DNA from: Rhodococcus oryzae
Lineage (GTDB): Bacteria > Actinomycetota > Actinomycetes > Mycobacteriales > Mycobacteriaceae
Reading direction: 5' to 3'
DNA: 64,000 nucleotides
Assembly (NCBI RefSeq): GCF_005049235.1
Contig: NZ_SUMD01000014.1
Location: 31,032-95,031 of the forward strand
Part shown: in pieces, positions 46,675 through 57,523 of the stretch
Position numbering within the stretch: the first letter of the stretch is position 1
How the letters are laid out: every line of letters begins with the position of its first letter
Translations under genes and position numbers: made by a program
The notes under the pieces: model-generated
The model's input: only the letters and a program-made list of their open reading frames with translations
The model's database searches: none
What the model was told of the DNA's origin: nothing

Positions 46675-47496
46675 ATGACGAAGCACGTCAGTATCGACAC
46701 GCACAACGCGTGCGTCGACTTCCCGATCTTCGACGCCAAGTCGCGGTCGCTGAAGAAGGCATTCCTCGGCAAGGCCGGCGGCGCGATCGGCCGCAACGAC
46801 TCCGACGTCGTGGTGGTCGAGGCCCTGCGCGACATCACCCTCTCGCTCAAGGAGGGCGACCGGATCGGCCTGGTCGGCCACAACGGCGCGGGCAAGTCGA
46901 CGCTGCTGCGGCTGCTGTCCGGCATCTACGAGCCGTCCCGTGGCAGCGCCAGGATCCGCGGGCGGGTGGCGCCGGTGTTCGACCTCGGCGTCGGCATGGA
47001 CCCCGAGATCTCCGGCTACGAGAACATCATCATCCGCGGCCTCTTCCTCGGCCAGACCCGCAAGCAGATGCTGGCGAAGATGGACGAGATCGCCGAGTTC
47101 ACAGAACTGGGCGAATACCTGTCGATGCCGCTGCGCACGTACTCGACGGGCATGCGGGTTCGGGTCGCGATGGGCGTGGTGACCAGCATCGACCCGGAGA
47201 TCCTGCTGCTCGACGAGGGCATCGGCGCGGTCGACGCCGAATTCATGAAGAAGGCCCGGATCCGGCTGCAGGCGCTGGTGGAGCGCTCCGGCATCCTGGT
47301 CTTCGCGAGCCACTCCAACGAGTTCCTCGCCCAGCTCTGCGACAGCGCGATGTGGATCGACCACGGCCAGATCCGGATGCGGGGCGAGATCGAGGACGTC
47401 GTGCGCGCCTACGAGGGCGACGACGCCGCCGACCACGTGCGGCACGTCATCGCCGAGATGAAGCGCGAACAGGACCAGCCGGGGCCGGCCCTGTGA
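46675..47496 (+). CDS. wzt: Galactan-lipid ABC exporter, ATPase subunit Wzt
   Basis: A 273-residue ATPase: Walker A GHNGAGKST near residue 66, signature YSTGMRVR near 156 and Walker B ILLLDEGIGAVD near 176, with the H-loop in FASHSNE near 209. It lacks the C-terminal carbohydrate-binding domain of O-antigen Wzt proteins, as the mycobacterial form does. Its stop codon overlaps the GTG start of glfT1 (GTGA). Confidence 0.92.
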   Translation: MTKHVSIDTHNACVDFPIFDAKSRSLKKAFLGKAGGAIGRNDSDVVVVEALRDITLSLKEGDRIGLVGHNGAGKSTLLRLLSGIYEPSRGSARIRGRVAPVFDLGVGMDPEISGYENIIIRGLFLGQTRKQMLAKMDEIAEFTELGEYLSMPLRTYSTGMRVRVAMGVVTSIDPEILLLDEGIGAVDAEFMKKARIRLQALVERSGILVFASHSNEFLAQLCDSAMWIDHGQIRMRGEIEDVVRAYEGDDAADHVRHVIAEMKREQDQPGPAL

Positions 47497-48380
47497 CCGA
47501 ACGGATCATCGGCGTGGTGGTCACCCACAAGCGCCGCGAGCTGCTCGCCGAGTCGCTGAAGGTGCTCTCCACCCAGTCCCGGCCGCTGGACCACCTCGTG
47601 GTGGTCGACAACGCCGACGAGGCCGAGGTGCGCGCACTCGTCGAGGGCTCGAACGTGCCGACCACCTACCTCGGCTCCAAGCACAACCTCGGCGGCGCGG
47701 GCGGGTTCGCGCTCGGCATGCTGTACGCGCTGTCCCTCGGTGCCGACTGGCTCTGGCTGGCCGACGACGACGGCCGCCCGGAGGGACCCGAGGTACTCGC
47801 CACCCTGCTCGACTGCGCCACCCGGCACGGGCTCGCGGAGGTGTCCCCGGTGGTGTGCGACATCGACGACCCCGACCGGCTGGCGTTTCCGCTGCGCCGC
47901 GGGGTCGAGTGGCGGCGACTGCGCTCCGAACTCGGAACCGAGGACCTGCTGCCGGGAATCGCCTCCCTGTTCAACGGTGCGCTTTTCTCCGCCGCCGCGG
48001 TCGACGCGGTCGGGGTCCCGGACCTGCGCCTGTTCGTCCGCGGCGACGAGGTGGAGGTGCACCGCCGCCTGGTCCGCTCCGGGCTGCCGTTCGGCACCTG
48101 CCTGCAGACCGCGTACGTGCATCCCAACGGGGCCGAGGAGTTCAAGCCGATCCTGGGCGGGCGGATGCACACCCAGTACCCGGACAACGAGACGAAGCGG
48201 TTCTACACCTATCGCAACCGCGGGTACCTGCTCTCGCAGCCGGGCATGCGACGGCTGCTCCCGCAGGAGTGGCTGCGCTTCGGCTGGTTCTTCCTGATCA
48301 ACCGCCGGGACCCGGCCGGCCTGCGCGACTGGGTGCGGCTGCGCAAGATGGGCAGGCAGGAACGGTTCGAGCGGCACTGA
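47493..48380 (+). CDS. glfT1: Galactofuranosyltransferase GlfT1
   Basis: A 295-residue GT2 enzyme. It opens with IIGVVVTHKRRELLAESL, has NLGGAGGFALGM near residue 66 and the metal/UDP motif ADDDG near residue 89. RGDEVEVHRRL near 188 carries the probable catalytic aspartate/glutamate. GlfT1 adds the first galactofuranose residues to the decaprenyl-linked rhamnosyl primer. It starts with GTG inside the wzt stop. The long overlapping open frame that begins inside wzt is a shadow. Confidence 0.9.
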   Translation: MTERIIGVVVTHKRRELLAESLKVLSTQSRPLDHLVVVDNADEAEVRALVEGSNVPTTYLGSKHNLGGAGGFALGMLYALSLGADWLWLADDDGRPEGPEVLATLLDCATRHGLAEVSPVVCDIDDPDRLAFPLRRGVEWRRLRSELGTEDLLPGIASLFNGALFSAAAVDAVGVPDLRLFVRGDEVEVHRRLVRSGLPFGTCLQTAYVHPNGAEEFKPILGGRMHTQYPDNETKRFYTYRNRGYLLSQPGMRRLLPQEWLRFGWFFLINRRDPAGLRDWVRLRKMGRQERFERH

Positions 48381-48407
48381 CCGCCGCACCGGTACCGATC
48401 AAGACGC

Positions 48408-48432
48408 CCCCGCGCGGTTCGACCGCACGGGG
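48408..48432. terminator. Two-way terminator between glfT1 and glfT2
   Basis: An 11-bp stem with one mismatch, 48408-48418 with 48422-48432, loop TCG, between convergent genes. Confidence 0.65.
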
Positions 48433-48450
48433 ACGACCTCCGGCCGCCGC

Positions 48451-50301
48451 CTACTGCTCGTAGAGTCGTTCCCAGTTCTCGCGACTGGTCAGCTGCGGGG
48501 CCGCGTCACGGTACTGGCGGGAGACGGCCGCGCCGTCCTCGCGCAGTCGCCGCAGCACCCGGACCGTTCGCCACAGCAGGTCGACCGCCTTGCCCTTGTC
48601 GCGCTGACGGATCCGCACCCCGGACTGCGAGGCGTCGGTGACCACCACGTGGTCGAACAGCGAGATGTGCCACCAGTGCGCATCCTCGCGCGGAACGCTG
48701 ACCAGGCCGTGCTGGGTGCGGCCGAACCACTGGTCGATGGCCCGCTTGACCAGGATCAGCCGCATCGCGCTCGGCTCGCCGCCCGAGCGCCGGGTGGTGA
48801 GGTCCGCGGACCGCACCGGGGCGGTGGCCGCGTCGTGCTTGACCGTCTCCGGGTACTCGGCCCGCTCCGCGCGGATCGCGGCCATCGCCGCGATGCCGCC
48901 GTCCTGCAACACCTTCGGCCCCTCGAGGAAATCCTCGATGCCGCGCAGCGTGGTCGCCGCGAGACCGTACTGCATGCCGACGAGGTACTCGCTGATCTGC
49001 CGGAAGAACTGACGCCCCAGCCGCTTGGTGTCCAGGTCGCTGTGCAGCGCGCCGACGATCAGGGAGTTGCGGGTGCTGAAGTAGCGCGCCCAGTCGTCGA
49101 AGTCCTTCCAGTAGAAGTCCGCATGCCAGACCGCCGCGTTCGGGAGGGTGACCGTGACGAACCCCGCCTCGCGGGCGCGGACCCCGTACTCGACGTCGTC
49201 CCACTGGAAGAAGATCGGGACGGGGAGGCCGACCTTCGCGACCACCTCGGCCGGGATCAGGCACGTCCACCAGGCGTTGTATCCGGCGTCAACCCGGCGC
49301 TCCTGGTTCTTCTTCAGCATGCTCGTGTTGCGCAGCGCCTTCGGCACCTTCTGGCCGTGCTGCAGGGTGCCGAGATCGACATCCTCCGCGCCCACGTTCA
49401 GGTAGTCCGGGTTGAGCAGGAACAGCATCTGGGCACCGACGAGGGTGGGCTCGACGGTGACGTTCGCGAAGGCGTTGAGTCGCAGGACGGTCTCCGGCTC
49501 ACACAGGATGTCGTCGTCCATCAGGATCACGTCCGCGTGCCCGTCGGCCGCGGAGACCTCGTAGAGACCGCGGGTGAAGCCACCCGCGCCGCCGAGGTTG
49601 GGCTGCCGCAGATAGTGCAGCTTGTCGCCGAACCTGGGCGCGACCTCGCAGTACAGTTCACGGTCCCGGACCAGGTCGGTCCCCTGGTCGACCACGTAGA
49701 CCGAATCGATGACCTCGAGCACGCGATCGTCGGAGGCCAGCGCCGCGACCGTCTTCGCGCAGTCGTCGGCACGGTTGAACGTGCAGATCGCGATCGCGAC
49801 CGGTCGGACGGTCTCGGGCGCGGCTGCGGTCCACTCGAGCCGGTCCACGGTCAGCGGGGCGTCCAGCGCGTCGATCTCCACCCAGAGCGCGCCGCCGTCG
49901 ACGAACTTGTCCAGCGGTGAGGAGAGTTCGACCGTCTCGTCGCCAGATCCGGCGACGGCACCCACGATCCGGCGGTGCCCGGCGATGTCGGAGGCCACGA
50001 GGCGGACCCGGAACCGGCCGGAGCCGGCCGCCCGCAGGCTGACCCGCACCTCGGTGACCGTGGTCCAGCGCTGCCAGTAGCTGGCCGCGAACCGTCCGAA
50101 GTAGGTGTTGGTGTGGGCGCGCGCGCCCGCGTCCAGGCGAAGCGTGTGACGTTCGCGATCGCCGGAACCCTTGCGGAACGCGACATAGAGGTCGTCGTTG
50201 ACGATCGGCGACATGCCGACGAAGACGCCGCGCTGCACGAGCAACCGTGCCGCGACCTCGGCCGCCGGGGCCCCGGACTCAAGGAATTCGGGCTTGTTCA
50301 T
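48451..50301 (-). CDS. glfT2: Galactofuranosyltransferase GlfT2
   Basis: A 616-residue bifunctional GT2 enzyme (M. tuberculosis form is about 637). An N-terminal beta domain (residues 1-150, with FGRFAASYWQRWTTVTEVRV) precedes the GT-A domain with AIAICTFNRADDCAKTV, QPNLGGAGGFTRGLYE, DDD in ILMDDDILCEP and the later QWDDVEYG and WHADFYWK. The C-terminal helical domain ends in LTSRENWERLYEQ. It polymerises the galactan with alternating beta-1,5 and beta-1,6 links. ATG 50301 was chosen. In M. tuberculosis glfT2 lies away from glfT1; here they are neighbours. Confidence 0.92.
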   Translation of the reverse strand: MNKPEFLESGAPAAEVAARLLVQRGVFVGMSPIVNDDLYVAFRKGSGDRERHTLRLDAGARAHTNTYFGRFAASYWQRWTTVTEVRVSLRAAGSGRFRVRLVASDIAGHRRIVGAVAGSGDETVELSSPLDKFVDGGALWVEIDALDAPLTVDRLEWTAAAPETVRPVAIAICTFNRADDCAKTVAALASDDRVLEVIDSVYVVDQGTDLVRDRELYCEVAPRFGDKLHYLRQPNLGGAGGFTRGLYEVSAADGHADVILMDDDILCEPETVLRLNAFANVTVEPTLVGAQMLFLLNPDYLNVGAEDVDLGTLQHGQKVPKALRNTSMLKKNQERRVDAGYNAWWTCLIPAEVVAKVGLPVPIFFQWDDVEYGVRAREAGFVTVTLPNAAVWHADFYWKDFDDWARYFSTRNSLIVGALHSDLDTKRLGRQFFRQISEYLVGMQYGLAATTLRGIEDFLEGPKVLQDGGIAAMAAIRAERAEYPETVKHDAATAPVRSADLTTRRSGGEPSAMRLILVKRAIDQWFGRTQHGLVSVPREDAHWWHISLFDHVVVTDASQSGVRIRQRDKGKAVDLLWRTVRVLRRLREDGAAVSRQYRDAAPQLTSRENWERLYEQ

Positions 50302-50434
50302 CCAACCGCCAACTCTCGATCGTGTCGCCATTGTCCACCCGCAGGGTATCCCGACGTGCAGTTGACCGACGAAACCACCGAGCCCGACCTCGGTTAATGT
50401 CACTGGGCACCCGACCGCGCTATCTGGAGTTCTC

Positions 50435-52675
50435 GTGACACTCGAACCGCCCGTATCCACCCGGAGCACCCGATGGGCATGGGGGGCCGTGGTCGCGGGT
50501 GTGATCTGCCTCGGGTTCCTCCTCATCCTCAGCGTGGACCCCCGGTATTTCTACGTCGACGACACCGAGTCGGGCGCGGTCGGCAACTGGATCCAGCTCG
50601 GCCACCTGATGCGCGAGGGTCAGTGGTTCCCGACGCTGGTTCTCGACCAGTGGATGGCGGGCAACTACCCGGTCGAGGGCCAGGGCGGCCTGTGGAACCC
50701 CGTCCAGATGGCGATCAACTACGCCGCCCCGTCGGTGGACGACCTCGCCCTGCTGGCGACGGCGGTCAAGCTCGGGTTCTCGATCGTCCTCGGCTGGGGC
50801 GTCTACCGGGTGGCGATGGAGTACGGCGCCCGCCCGGCCTGGGCCGCGGTCGCAGGCGCGGCCGCCCCGTTCGGTGGTTTCACCCTGTACTTCGAGGACC
50901 CCTCCTGGGTCACCTCGCTGATCGGCATGGCGTGGGTGGTGCAGGCCTGGGCCAGCGGGGTCCGGTACGCGCGCGGCCGGTCCGGGCCGCTGCCCCTGTT
51001 CGCGTTCCTCTACCTGGCGATCAGCGTCGGCTACGCGCATTCCGCGCTGATGGCGGGCGTGCTGATCGGCTGCCTGATGATCGGCGAATACCTGTACCAG
51101 CGACGCTGGCGCCCGTCCCTGCTGCTCGGCGGGGTCGGCGTCGCCGCGGCGGCGTGCGGCGCCGTCACCTTCCTGCCCGGGATGCTGTCCTCGTCGGTGA
51201 CCTGGCGCACCGGTGAGGAGGGCGCGCTCAACGACAACTTCCTCACCGCGCCGTGGTCGGAGACGTTCACCGCGAGCATCCCGTCGGCGGTGTCGAGTAT
51301 CGAGTCCTGGACCGGGGAGACGACCACCGCGCCGATCACCTACATCGCCTGGTTCGCGATTCCGGCGCTCGCGTTCATCGCGTGGCGCAAGGCCCAGCCC
51401 GCGCTGCGGGAGTTCTCCGCCCCGCTGCTGCTGCTCGGTTTCATCCTGCTGTTCACCTCCGGCCCCAGCGACATCGGGCAGATCCGGTGGCCTGCGCGAC
51501 TGCTGCCGTTCGTCGCCGTGATCTCCCTGGTGCTGCTGGCGGCCCTGCTCAGCCGCTACAGCACCACCCGCCCGCTGCGCCCCCGGCTGGTGGCGGCAGG
51601 CCTGCTGGTCCTGGTGCTGGTGGTGCGCGCGAGCTCGTCGGGACCGCAGTACTTCGGGCGCCATGTGATGTGGGGCGCCCTGATCGCTGTCTTCGGCGTC
51701 CTGGCCCTGTACCTGGCCCGGCGGTTCGGCGATCGTGCAGTCGCGGCGCTGCTGATCGCGACCAGCCTGCCGATCCTCTTCTACCAGGTCTCGACCTATT
51801 CGCCCGTCCTGAGCACCTGGCACCTTCCGTCGAGTCAATCCGAGGCCAAGTCCGAGTTCCCTCGATGGGACGGCACCACCCTGCAACTGGGTACCAGGAG
51901 CCTGACGGAGGATGCACCCGACAGCCCGGACCTGCCGTGGCATTCGCAGGTGTACGGAAACTACGCGAAGGTGCTGGACCTCGATTACGTCAACGCGTAC
52001 ACCCCGATCGGACACCAGGGCTTCGGGGATCTGCTCTGCATCAAGTACGAGGGGTCGACCTGCAAAGACGCCTTCCGCAACGTGTTCGCGATCGATCGGT
52101 ACACGGGAAAGACCTTCGCCGACCTGATGCTCCTCGACCGTGTCGTGGTGCAGAAGGCGCAGTACCCGGGCCTCGATCGGAAACCGGCGCCCGAGGGTTG
52201 GCATTGGGTGACGCCGCCGGAGACCTCTGCCCCTCGACCTGCCTCGGACCAGATCTATGTACTCGAACGGATCGACGGGCGCGTCTCTGACCAGCCGGGC
52301 CGGGTCTCCGCGACGGTCGGTGCCGACGCGGTCCCGGAATCGGCGAGTGTCAATTCCGAACGCGTGCGCGTGACCTCCCCCGACGGGGGAAGTGTGATCT
52401 TCGCCCGGCTGGCGTGGCCCGGCTACCGGGCGACGCTCGACGGTCAGCCGCTGCAGACCAAGGGACTCGGCGACACGTTCCTCTACGTCGACGTCCCGCC
52501 GGGCACCGACAACGCCGAGCTCGAGATCACGTTCCGTCCGCCGGGGCAGCGACTGGGTTTCGCGGCCGCCGGGTTCGGGCTCGTGCTGATCGTCATACTC
52601 ACGGGGCTGTACTACCGCGGCCGTCGCACCTCCCGCGCCGACGCTCCGGCGGATGCGAACACCAGCGAAGCGTGA
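50435..52675 (+). CDS. Large YfhO/GT-C-like membrane protein
   Basis: A 746-residue polytopic protein with about 12-14 helices and a C-terminal extracytoplasmic beta domain (about residues 560-710), ending in one more helix (near 710-730). The first outer loop holds DPRYFYVDDTESGAVGNW with acidic residues, as in GT-C glycosyltransferases. The layout is that of YfhO-type membrane glycosyltransferases. Its place beside the galactan genes suggests transfer of a sugar from a polyprenyl-phosphate donor to an envelope glycan. GTG 50435 is 133 bases from the divergent glfT2 start. The exact substrate is unknown. Confidence 0.75.
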   Translation: MTLEPPVSTRSTRWAWGAVVAGVICLGFLLILSVDPRYFYVDDTESGAVGNWIQLGHLMREGQWFPTLVLDQWMAGNYPVEGQGGLWNPVQMAINYAAPSVDDLALLATAVKLGFSIVLGWGVYRVAMEYGARPAWAAVAGAAAPFGGFTLYFEDPSWVTSLIGMAWVVQAWASGVRYARGRSGPLPLFAFLYLAISVGYAHSALMAGVLIGCLMIGEYLYQRRWRPSLLLGGVGVAAAACGAVTFLPGMLSSSVTWRTGEEGALNDNFLTAPWSETFTASIPSAVSSIESWTGETTTAPITYIAWFAIPALAFIAWRKAQPALREFSAPLLLLGFILLFTSGPSDIGQIRWPARLLPFVAVISLVLLAALLSRYSTTRPLRPRLVAAGLLVLVLVVRASSSGPQYFGRHVMWGALIAVFGVLALYLARRFGDRAVAALLIATSLPILFYQVSTYSPVLSTWHLPSSQSEAKSEFPRWDGTTLQLGTRSLTEDAPDSPDLPWHSQVYGNYAKVLDLDYVNAYTPIGHQGFGDLLCIKYEGSTCKDAFRNVFAIDRYTGKTFADLMLLDRVVVQKAQYPGLDRKPAPEGWHWVTPPETSAPRPASDQIYVLERIDGRVSDQPGRVSATVGADAVPESASVNSERVRVTSPDGGSVIFARLAWPGYRATLDGQPLQTKGLGDTFLYVDVPPGTDNAELEITFRPPGQRLGFAAAGFGLVLIVILTGLYYRGRRTSRADAPADANTSEA

Positions 52676-52699
52676 GCGGGCGGACCGGAAAGGTTGTCG

Positions 52700-54358
52700 A
52701 TGAGTCGAACGCCCTCCCCCGACGTCACGGCGACGCCAGGGAGCGACTCGCTGCCCGCGGGTGACGGCGCGGCCTCGCGCAGGAGCCGGCTCGCCTTGGT
52801 GCTGCTCGCCGCGGCGGGGCTGCTCGGGGTGCTCGTACCGCTGACGCTGTCGGCGGTGACCGGCGGCCTGTCCATTCCGCACAACGATGCGTGGTCGTAC
52901 AGCCGGATAGCGCAGACCTTCGGGAGCACCGGGGCCATCGAACTGCTCGGCTGGAACCGTTCGGCGCTGTTCGGACTGTTCATCGTGCTGGGGCCGCTCG
53001 CCCGCTGGCTGGTCGCCCAGCACCTCTTCGTGGCCTTGCTCGGTGTGGTGGCGCTCGCCGCGGTGTACGACCTGGTCGCCCCGTCGGTGGGTCGGGCACG
53101 CGCCGCCCTCGCCGTGCTGATCGTCGCGATCTGGCCGGGATTCGGCCTGTTGACCACCAGTTTCATGCTCGACGTGCCCGCGATGGCGGCGATCATGGTC
53201 TGCCTCGCCGTCGGGCGAAGGGCAGTGCGGAGCGGGTCGCTGGTGCTGCTGGCGGTGTCGATGGCCGTCGGATTCTGGGGTTTCACGATCCGGGAGCAGG
53301 CGCTCGCCGCACCGGCCGCTGTGTTGGCGGTCGCCGCGGTGACCGCGTGGCGTTCACGGCGCAGGCGTGACTGGATCGTCGTGGCGGGTGCCGGTGCGAT
53401 GTTGCTCATCGCGGTCGTCGGGTTCGAACTGTGGCGCCAGTCCTTCGGCGCGGGCGACCCACCGGTGCTGGCCGTGCCGGAGAGCCTCGCGAAGGTCGGC
53501 GGACGCATCCTGGTCCAGGGCTATTTTGTCCTGGCACTTGGTGCGGCGCCCGCGGTGCTGCTGGTCGCGCGCCCGTGGCGCTGGGGCCGCGGCGCGCTCC
53601 TCGCCTCCGCCGCGGCCGCTGGGGTCGCGCTGTGGACGGTGTACCGCTACGGCACCCAGAACTTCTTCGTCGGCAACTACCTCGACCCCGCCGGGCCGTA
53701 CTGGGCCGCGGGCCACGGCCGCCCCGCCACGATCTTCCCCAGCGCGCTGTGGTGGCTCATCGTGGCGCTCGCGTGCGGTTCCGGGGTGCTGCTCGCCGGT
53801 GTGCTCACGCGACAACTCCGCCGGGTCGACCCGGTGCTCGGCACGTTCGGGGCACTGATGGTGCTCGGCAATCTCGCAACCGCGTTGACCGGGCAGAACC
53901 TGTTCGACCGCTACTGGCTGCTGCTGCTGCCGACGCTTCTCGCGATCGTCCTGGCCGAACGGACCGCGCGCCCGTCGACGCCGCCGCGGTACCCGACCCT
54001 CGCCCGCGTCGCCGAGCGACTGCCCGCCGCGGCCGCGCTCGCCGGGCTGGCGGTCGTCTCGCTGATGATCACCGCCGCCGGTCTCGCCTACGACTCCGCC
54101 CGCTGGAACGCGGCCGAACACCTGGTGGCCACAGGCGTCCCGGCCGTCGACGTGGACGCCGGTCTGGAGTGGAACGGCTATCACTCGGCCGTCGGCATGT
54201 CGCCTCCCGGTTCGTGGATCTTCCCCGGCAACCGCTCCTGCTACCTGGTGAGCGTCGCGGAGCGCCCTGGCGAGGACGCCAAGATGGTCTGGACCTACCG
54301 GCCGCTCCTGGTCGCGGGCACGGCCCGGCTGTGGGTCTACGGCGACGATTGCCCGTAG
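52700..54358 (+). CDS. GT-C-like integral membrane glycosyltransferase
   Basis: A 552-residue membrane protein with about ten helices. After the first helix comes IPHNDAWSYSRIAQTFG, an acidic loop motif typical of GT-C/GT39-like enzymes. GFTIREQALAAP near residue 195 is in a later cytosolic-edge position. The last 90 residues are soluble and outside. ATG 52700 has GGAAAGG 6 bases upstream; a TTG two codons earlier is less likely. It begins 25 bases after the YfhO-like gene and may use the lipid-linked sugar made by the GtrB-like protein next to it. Confidence 0.72.
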   Translation: MSRTPSPDVTATPGSDSLPAGDGAASRRSRLALVLLAAAGLLGVLVPLTLSAVTGGLSIPHNDAWSYSRIAQTFGSTGAIELLGWNRSALFGLFIVLGPLARWLVAQHLFVALLGVVALAAVYDLVAPSVGRARAALAVLIVAIWPGFGLLTTSFMLDVPAMAAIMVCLAVGRRAVRSGSLVLLAVSMAVGFWGFTIREQALAAPAAVLAVAAVTAWRSRRRRDWIVVAGAGAMLLIAVVGFELWRQSFGAGDPPVLAVPESLAKVGGRILVQGYFVLALGAAPAVLLVARPWRWGRGALLASAAAAGVALWTVYRYGTQNFFVGNYLDPAGPYWAAGHGRPATIFPSALWWLIVALACGSGVLLAGVLTRQLRRVDPVLGTFGALMVLGNLATALTGQNLFDRYWLLLLPTLLAIVLAERTARPSTPPRYPTLARVAERLPAAAALAGLAVVSLMITAAGLAYDSARWNAAEHLVATGVPAVDVDAGLEWNGYHSAVGMSPPGSWIFPGNRSCYLVSVAERPGEDAKMVWTYRPLLVAGTARLWVYGDDCP

Positions 54359-54432
54359 GCCGACAACAGCGGCAGACATCACACAGTGGCGGCGAACACA
54401 CGGCGTGGGCGTTCGGCCGCCGTCGTCCCGAG

Positions 54433-54438
54433 TAAACT
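54433..54438 (+). promoter_or_regulatory. -10 box of the GtrB-like gene
   Basis: TAAACT lies 8 bases before GTG 54447, consistent with a leaderless transcript. Confidence 0.4.
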
Positions 54439-54446
54439 CCCAGCCC

Positions 54447-55496
54447 GTGACCTCCGATGACGCCCGACCCACGGTGGCTCCGCACCGGATCTCCGTCGTG
54501 GTGCCGGTGTACCAGGGCGCTCAGACGCTGCGCGCGCTGATCGACGAGATCCTGCCGTGGACGACGCCCCGCTTCACCCCCGCAGGCCGACCGATGCTGG
54601 TCGAGGAGGTCCTGCTCGTCTTCGACCACGGCCCCGACGACTCGGCCGAGGTCATCCGGCAGCTGGCAACCGAGCACGACTTCGTCAGGCCGATCTGGCT
54701 GAGCCGGAACTTCGGACAGCACCCCGCGACCCTGGCAGGCATGGCCTCGAGCGGGGGCGAGTGGATCGTCACCATGGACGAGGACGGTCAGCACGACCCC
54801 GCCGCGATCGGCGGCCTTCTCGACACCGCACTCGACGAGCAGGCCACCGTCGTCTACGCGAGTCCCACGAACGCGGCCCCGCACGGGATGCTGCGCAACG
54901 CCGCCTCCCGGGGCTCGAAGTGGCTCATCGCGCGCGCTCTCTCCGGCGACAACACCCGCAGCTTCCAGAGCTTCCGGCTGGTGCTCGGCGAGGTGGGCCG
55001 CTCGGTAGCCGCGTATGCCGGGTCCGAGGCCTACCTCGACGTCGCGCTCGGCTGGATCGCGGGCGACGTGACGACCAGCCCGGTGGCGCTGCGCGCCGAG
55101 CACGGCCGCCGCTCCGGCTACCACCTGCGCAGCCTGCTCTCCCACTTCTGGCGCATGGTGCTCTCCAGCGGGACCAAGGGCCTGCGCATGGTCAGTTTCA
55201 TCGGGGTGCTGTTCGCCGCGCTCGGCCTGGCGCTGGTGCTGTACGTGCTGGTGTCCTACCTGTTCTTCGATGTCCACAGCGAGGTCAGGGGCTGGGCCTC
55301 GACGATGGTGATCCTGCTGTTCGGTATGGGTGCGATCCTGTTCTCCCTCGGGGTGATCGCCGAGTACGTCGGGGTCAACGTGAAGACCGCGATGGGCAAG
55401 CCGCCCTACCTGATCGTCGGCGATCCGGCAGCGGGCCCGCTCGGACGGGTGGAGCCGGTGCCGCACGAACACCGAACCGACCCGGCGGACGCCTGA
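54447..55496 (+). CDS. GtrB/DPM-like polyprenyl-phosphate glycosyltransferase
   Basis: A 349-residue GT2 enzyme. It has ISVVVPVYQGAQTL near residue 16, NFGQHPATLAGM near 92 and DEDGQHDP (the D-x-D motif) near 111. Two helices follow the catalytic domain (about residues 250-275 and 287-310). This is the layout of GtrB/ArnC-type enzymes that move a sugar to polyprenyl phosphate on the cytosolic face. GTG 54447 is preferred because of the close -10 box. Two GtrA proteins and two GT-C-like proteins in the same region could be its partners. Confidence 0.82.
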   Translation: MTSDDARPTVAPHRISVVVPVYQGAQTLRALIDEILPWTTPRFTPAGRPMLVEEVLLVFDHGPDDSAEVIRQLATEHDFVRPIWLSRNFGQHPATLAGMASSGGEWIVTMDEDGQHDPAAIGGLLDTALDEQATVVYASPTNAAPHGMLRNAASRGSKWLIARALSGDNTRSFQSFRLVLGEVGRSVAAYAGSEAYLDVALGWIAGDVTTSPVALRAEHGRRSGYHLRSLLSHFWRMVLSSGTKGLRMVSFIGVLFAALGLALVLYVLVSYLFFDVHSEVRGWASTMVILLFGMGAILFSLGVIAEYVGVNVKTAMGKPPYLIVGDPAAGPLGRVEPVPHEHRTDPADA

Positions 55497-55497
55497 C

Positions 55498-56430
55498 TTG
55501 GACACCCCGACCTGGGTCGTCGGCGGCGGCGGACTGCTCGGCAGCGCCGTCACCCGCGAGCTCGGGCGACGGGGCCTGCGGGTCGAGACCAGCCGGGTCC
55601 CCTGGCACGACGGCGACCTCGCCAGGAAGGTGCTCTTCGCCGACGCGCGCCGGGTGATCGACTCCGCCGAGGGTGGACCGTGGCGGCTCGTCTGGTGCGC
55701 CGGGATCGGCGTGAACGGCACCACCTCCGAGGAGTTCGCGGCGGAGAACGCCGTCGTGTCCGACGTGCTGGACGAGATCGCCCGGATCACCCGCGGTCCC
55801 GCGGGACCCGGCGTTGTCCTGCACGCCTCCTCGGCGGGCGGGGTGTACGCCGGCTCGTCCGGGGCGCCCTACACCGAGGACACCGACCCGGTACCGCTCG
55901 GCGACTACGGCCGCGCGAAGCTGGCGGCGGAGCAGCTGATGCACCGGTTCGGCGCCGACACCGGGTCGTCCGTCGTCGTGGGGCGGTTCGCCAACCTGTA
56001 CGGGCCCGGCCAGAACCTGACCAAGCCGCAGGGACTCATCTCGCACCTGTGCCGCAGCTACCTGATGTCAGCACCGATCTCGATCTACGTGCCGATGGAC
56101 ACGATGCGCGACTACCTGTTCGTGACGGATGCGGCCGCGATGGTCGCCGACGCCCTCGACCTCGCGCAGTCCCGGCCCGGCGAGCGGGTCACCAAGATCT
56201 TCGCCTCGGGCCAGAGCACCACCATCGGCGCCCTGCTCGGCGCCTGCCGGACGGTGTTCCGCCGCAAGCCCACCGTCGTGCTCGCGTCGTCGCCGCTCGC
56301 GAACGTCCAGTCCGGGGACCTGCGGTTGCGCTCGATGGTCTGGCCCGAACTGGATCGCCGGCCGTACCGGACCCTGCCCGCGGGCATCGCCGCCACGCTG
56401 GAGGCGACCCGGCGCTCACTCGGCCGGTAG
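55498..56430 (+). CDS. NAD-dependent epimerase/dehydratase-like protein
   Basis: A 310-residue extended SDR with TWVVGGGGLLGSAVTREL (G-x-x-G-x-x-G) at the N-terminus, HASSAGGVYAGSSG near residue 101, and the active-site YGRAK near 139. It probably alters a nucleotide sugar for the neighbouring glycosyltransferases; the sugar is not known. TTG 55498 begins one base after the stop of the GtrB-like gene. It converges on rmlB with 5 bases between stops. Confidence 0.8.
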   Translation: MDTPTWVVGGGGLLGSAVTRELGRRGLRVETSRVPWHDGDLARKVLFADARRVIDSAEGGPWRLVWCAGIGVNGTTSEEFAAENAVVSDVLDEIARITRGPAGPGVVLHASSAGGVYAGSSGAPYTEDTDPVPLGDYGRAKLAAEQLMHRFGADTGSSVVVGRFANLYGPGQNLTKPQGLISHLCRSYLMSAPISIYVPMDTMRDYLFVTDAAAMVADALDLAQSRPGERVTKIFASGQSTTIGALLGACRTVFRRKPTVVLASSPLANVQSGDLRLRSMVWPELDRRPYRTLPAGIAATLEATRRSLGR

Positions 56431-56435
56431 TCGGG

Positions 56436-57521
<1,086 letters not shown>

Positions 57522-57523
57522 CT

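Noticed and set aside
46710..47492. N-terminal extension of glfT1 through wzt
   Set aside because: The frame is open but lies inside wzt, which has clear ATPase motifs; the GTG at 47493 gives the normal GlfT1 start.
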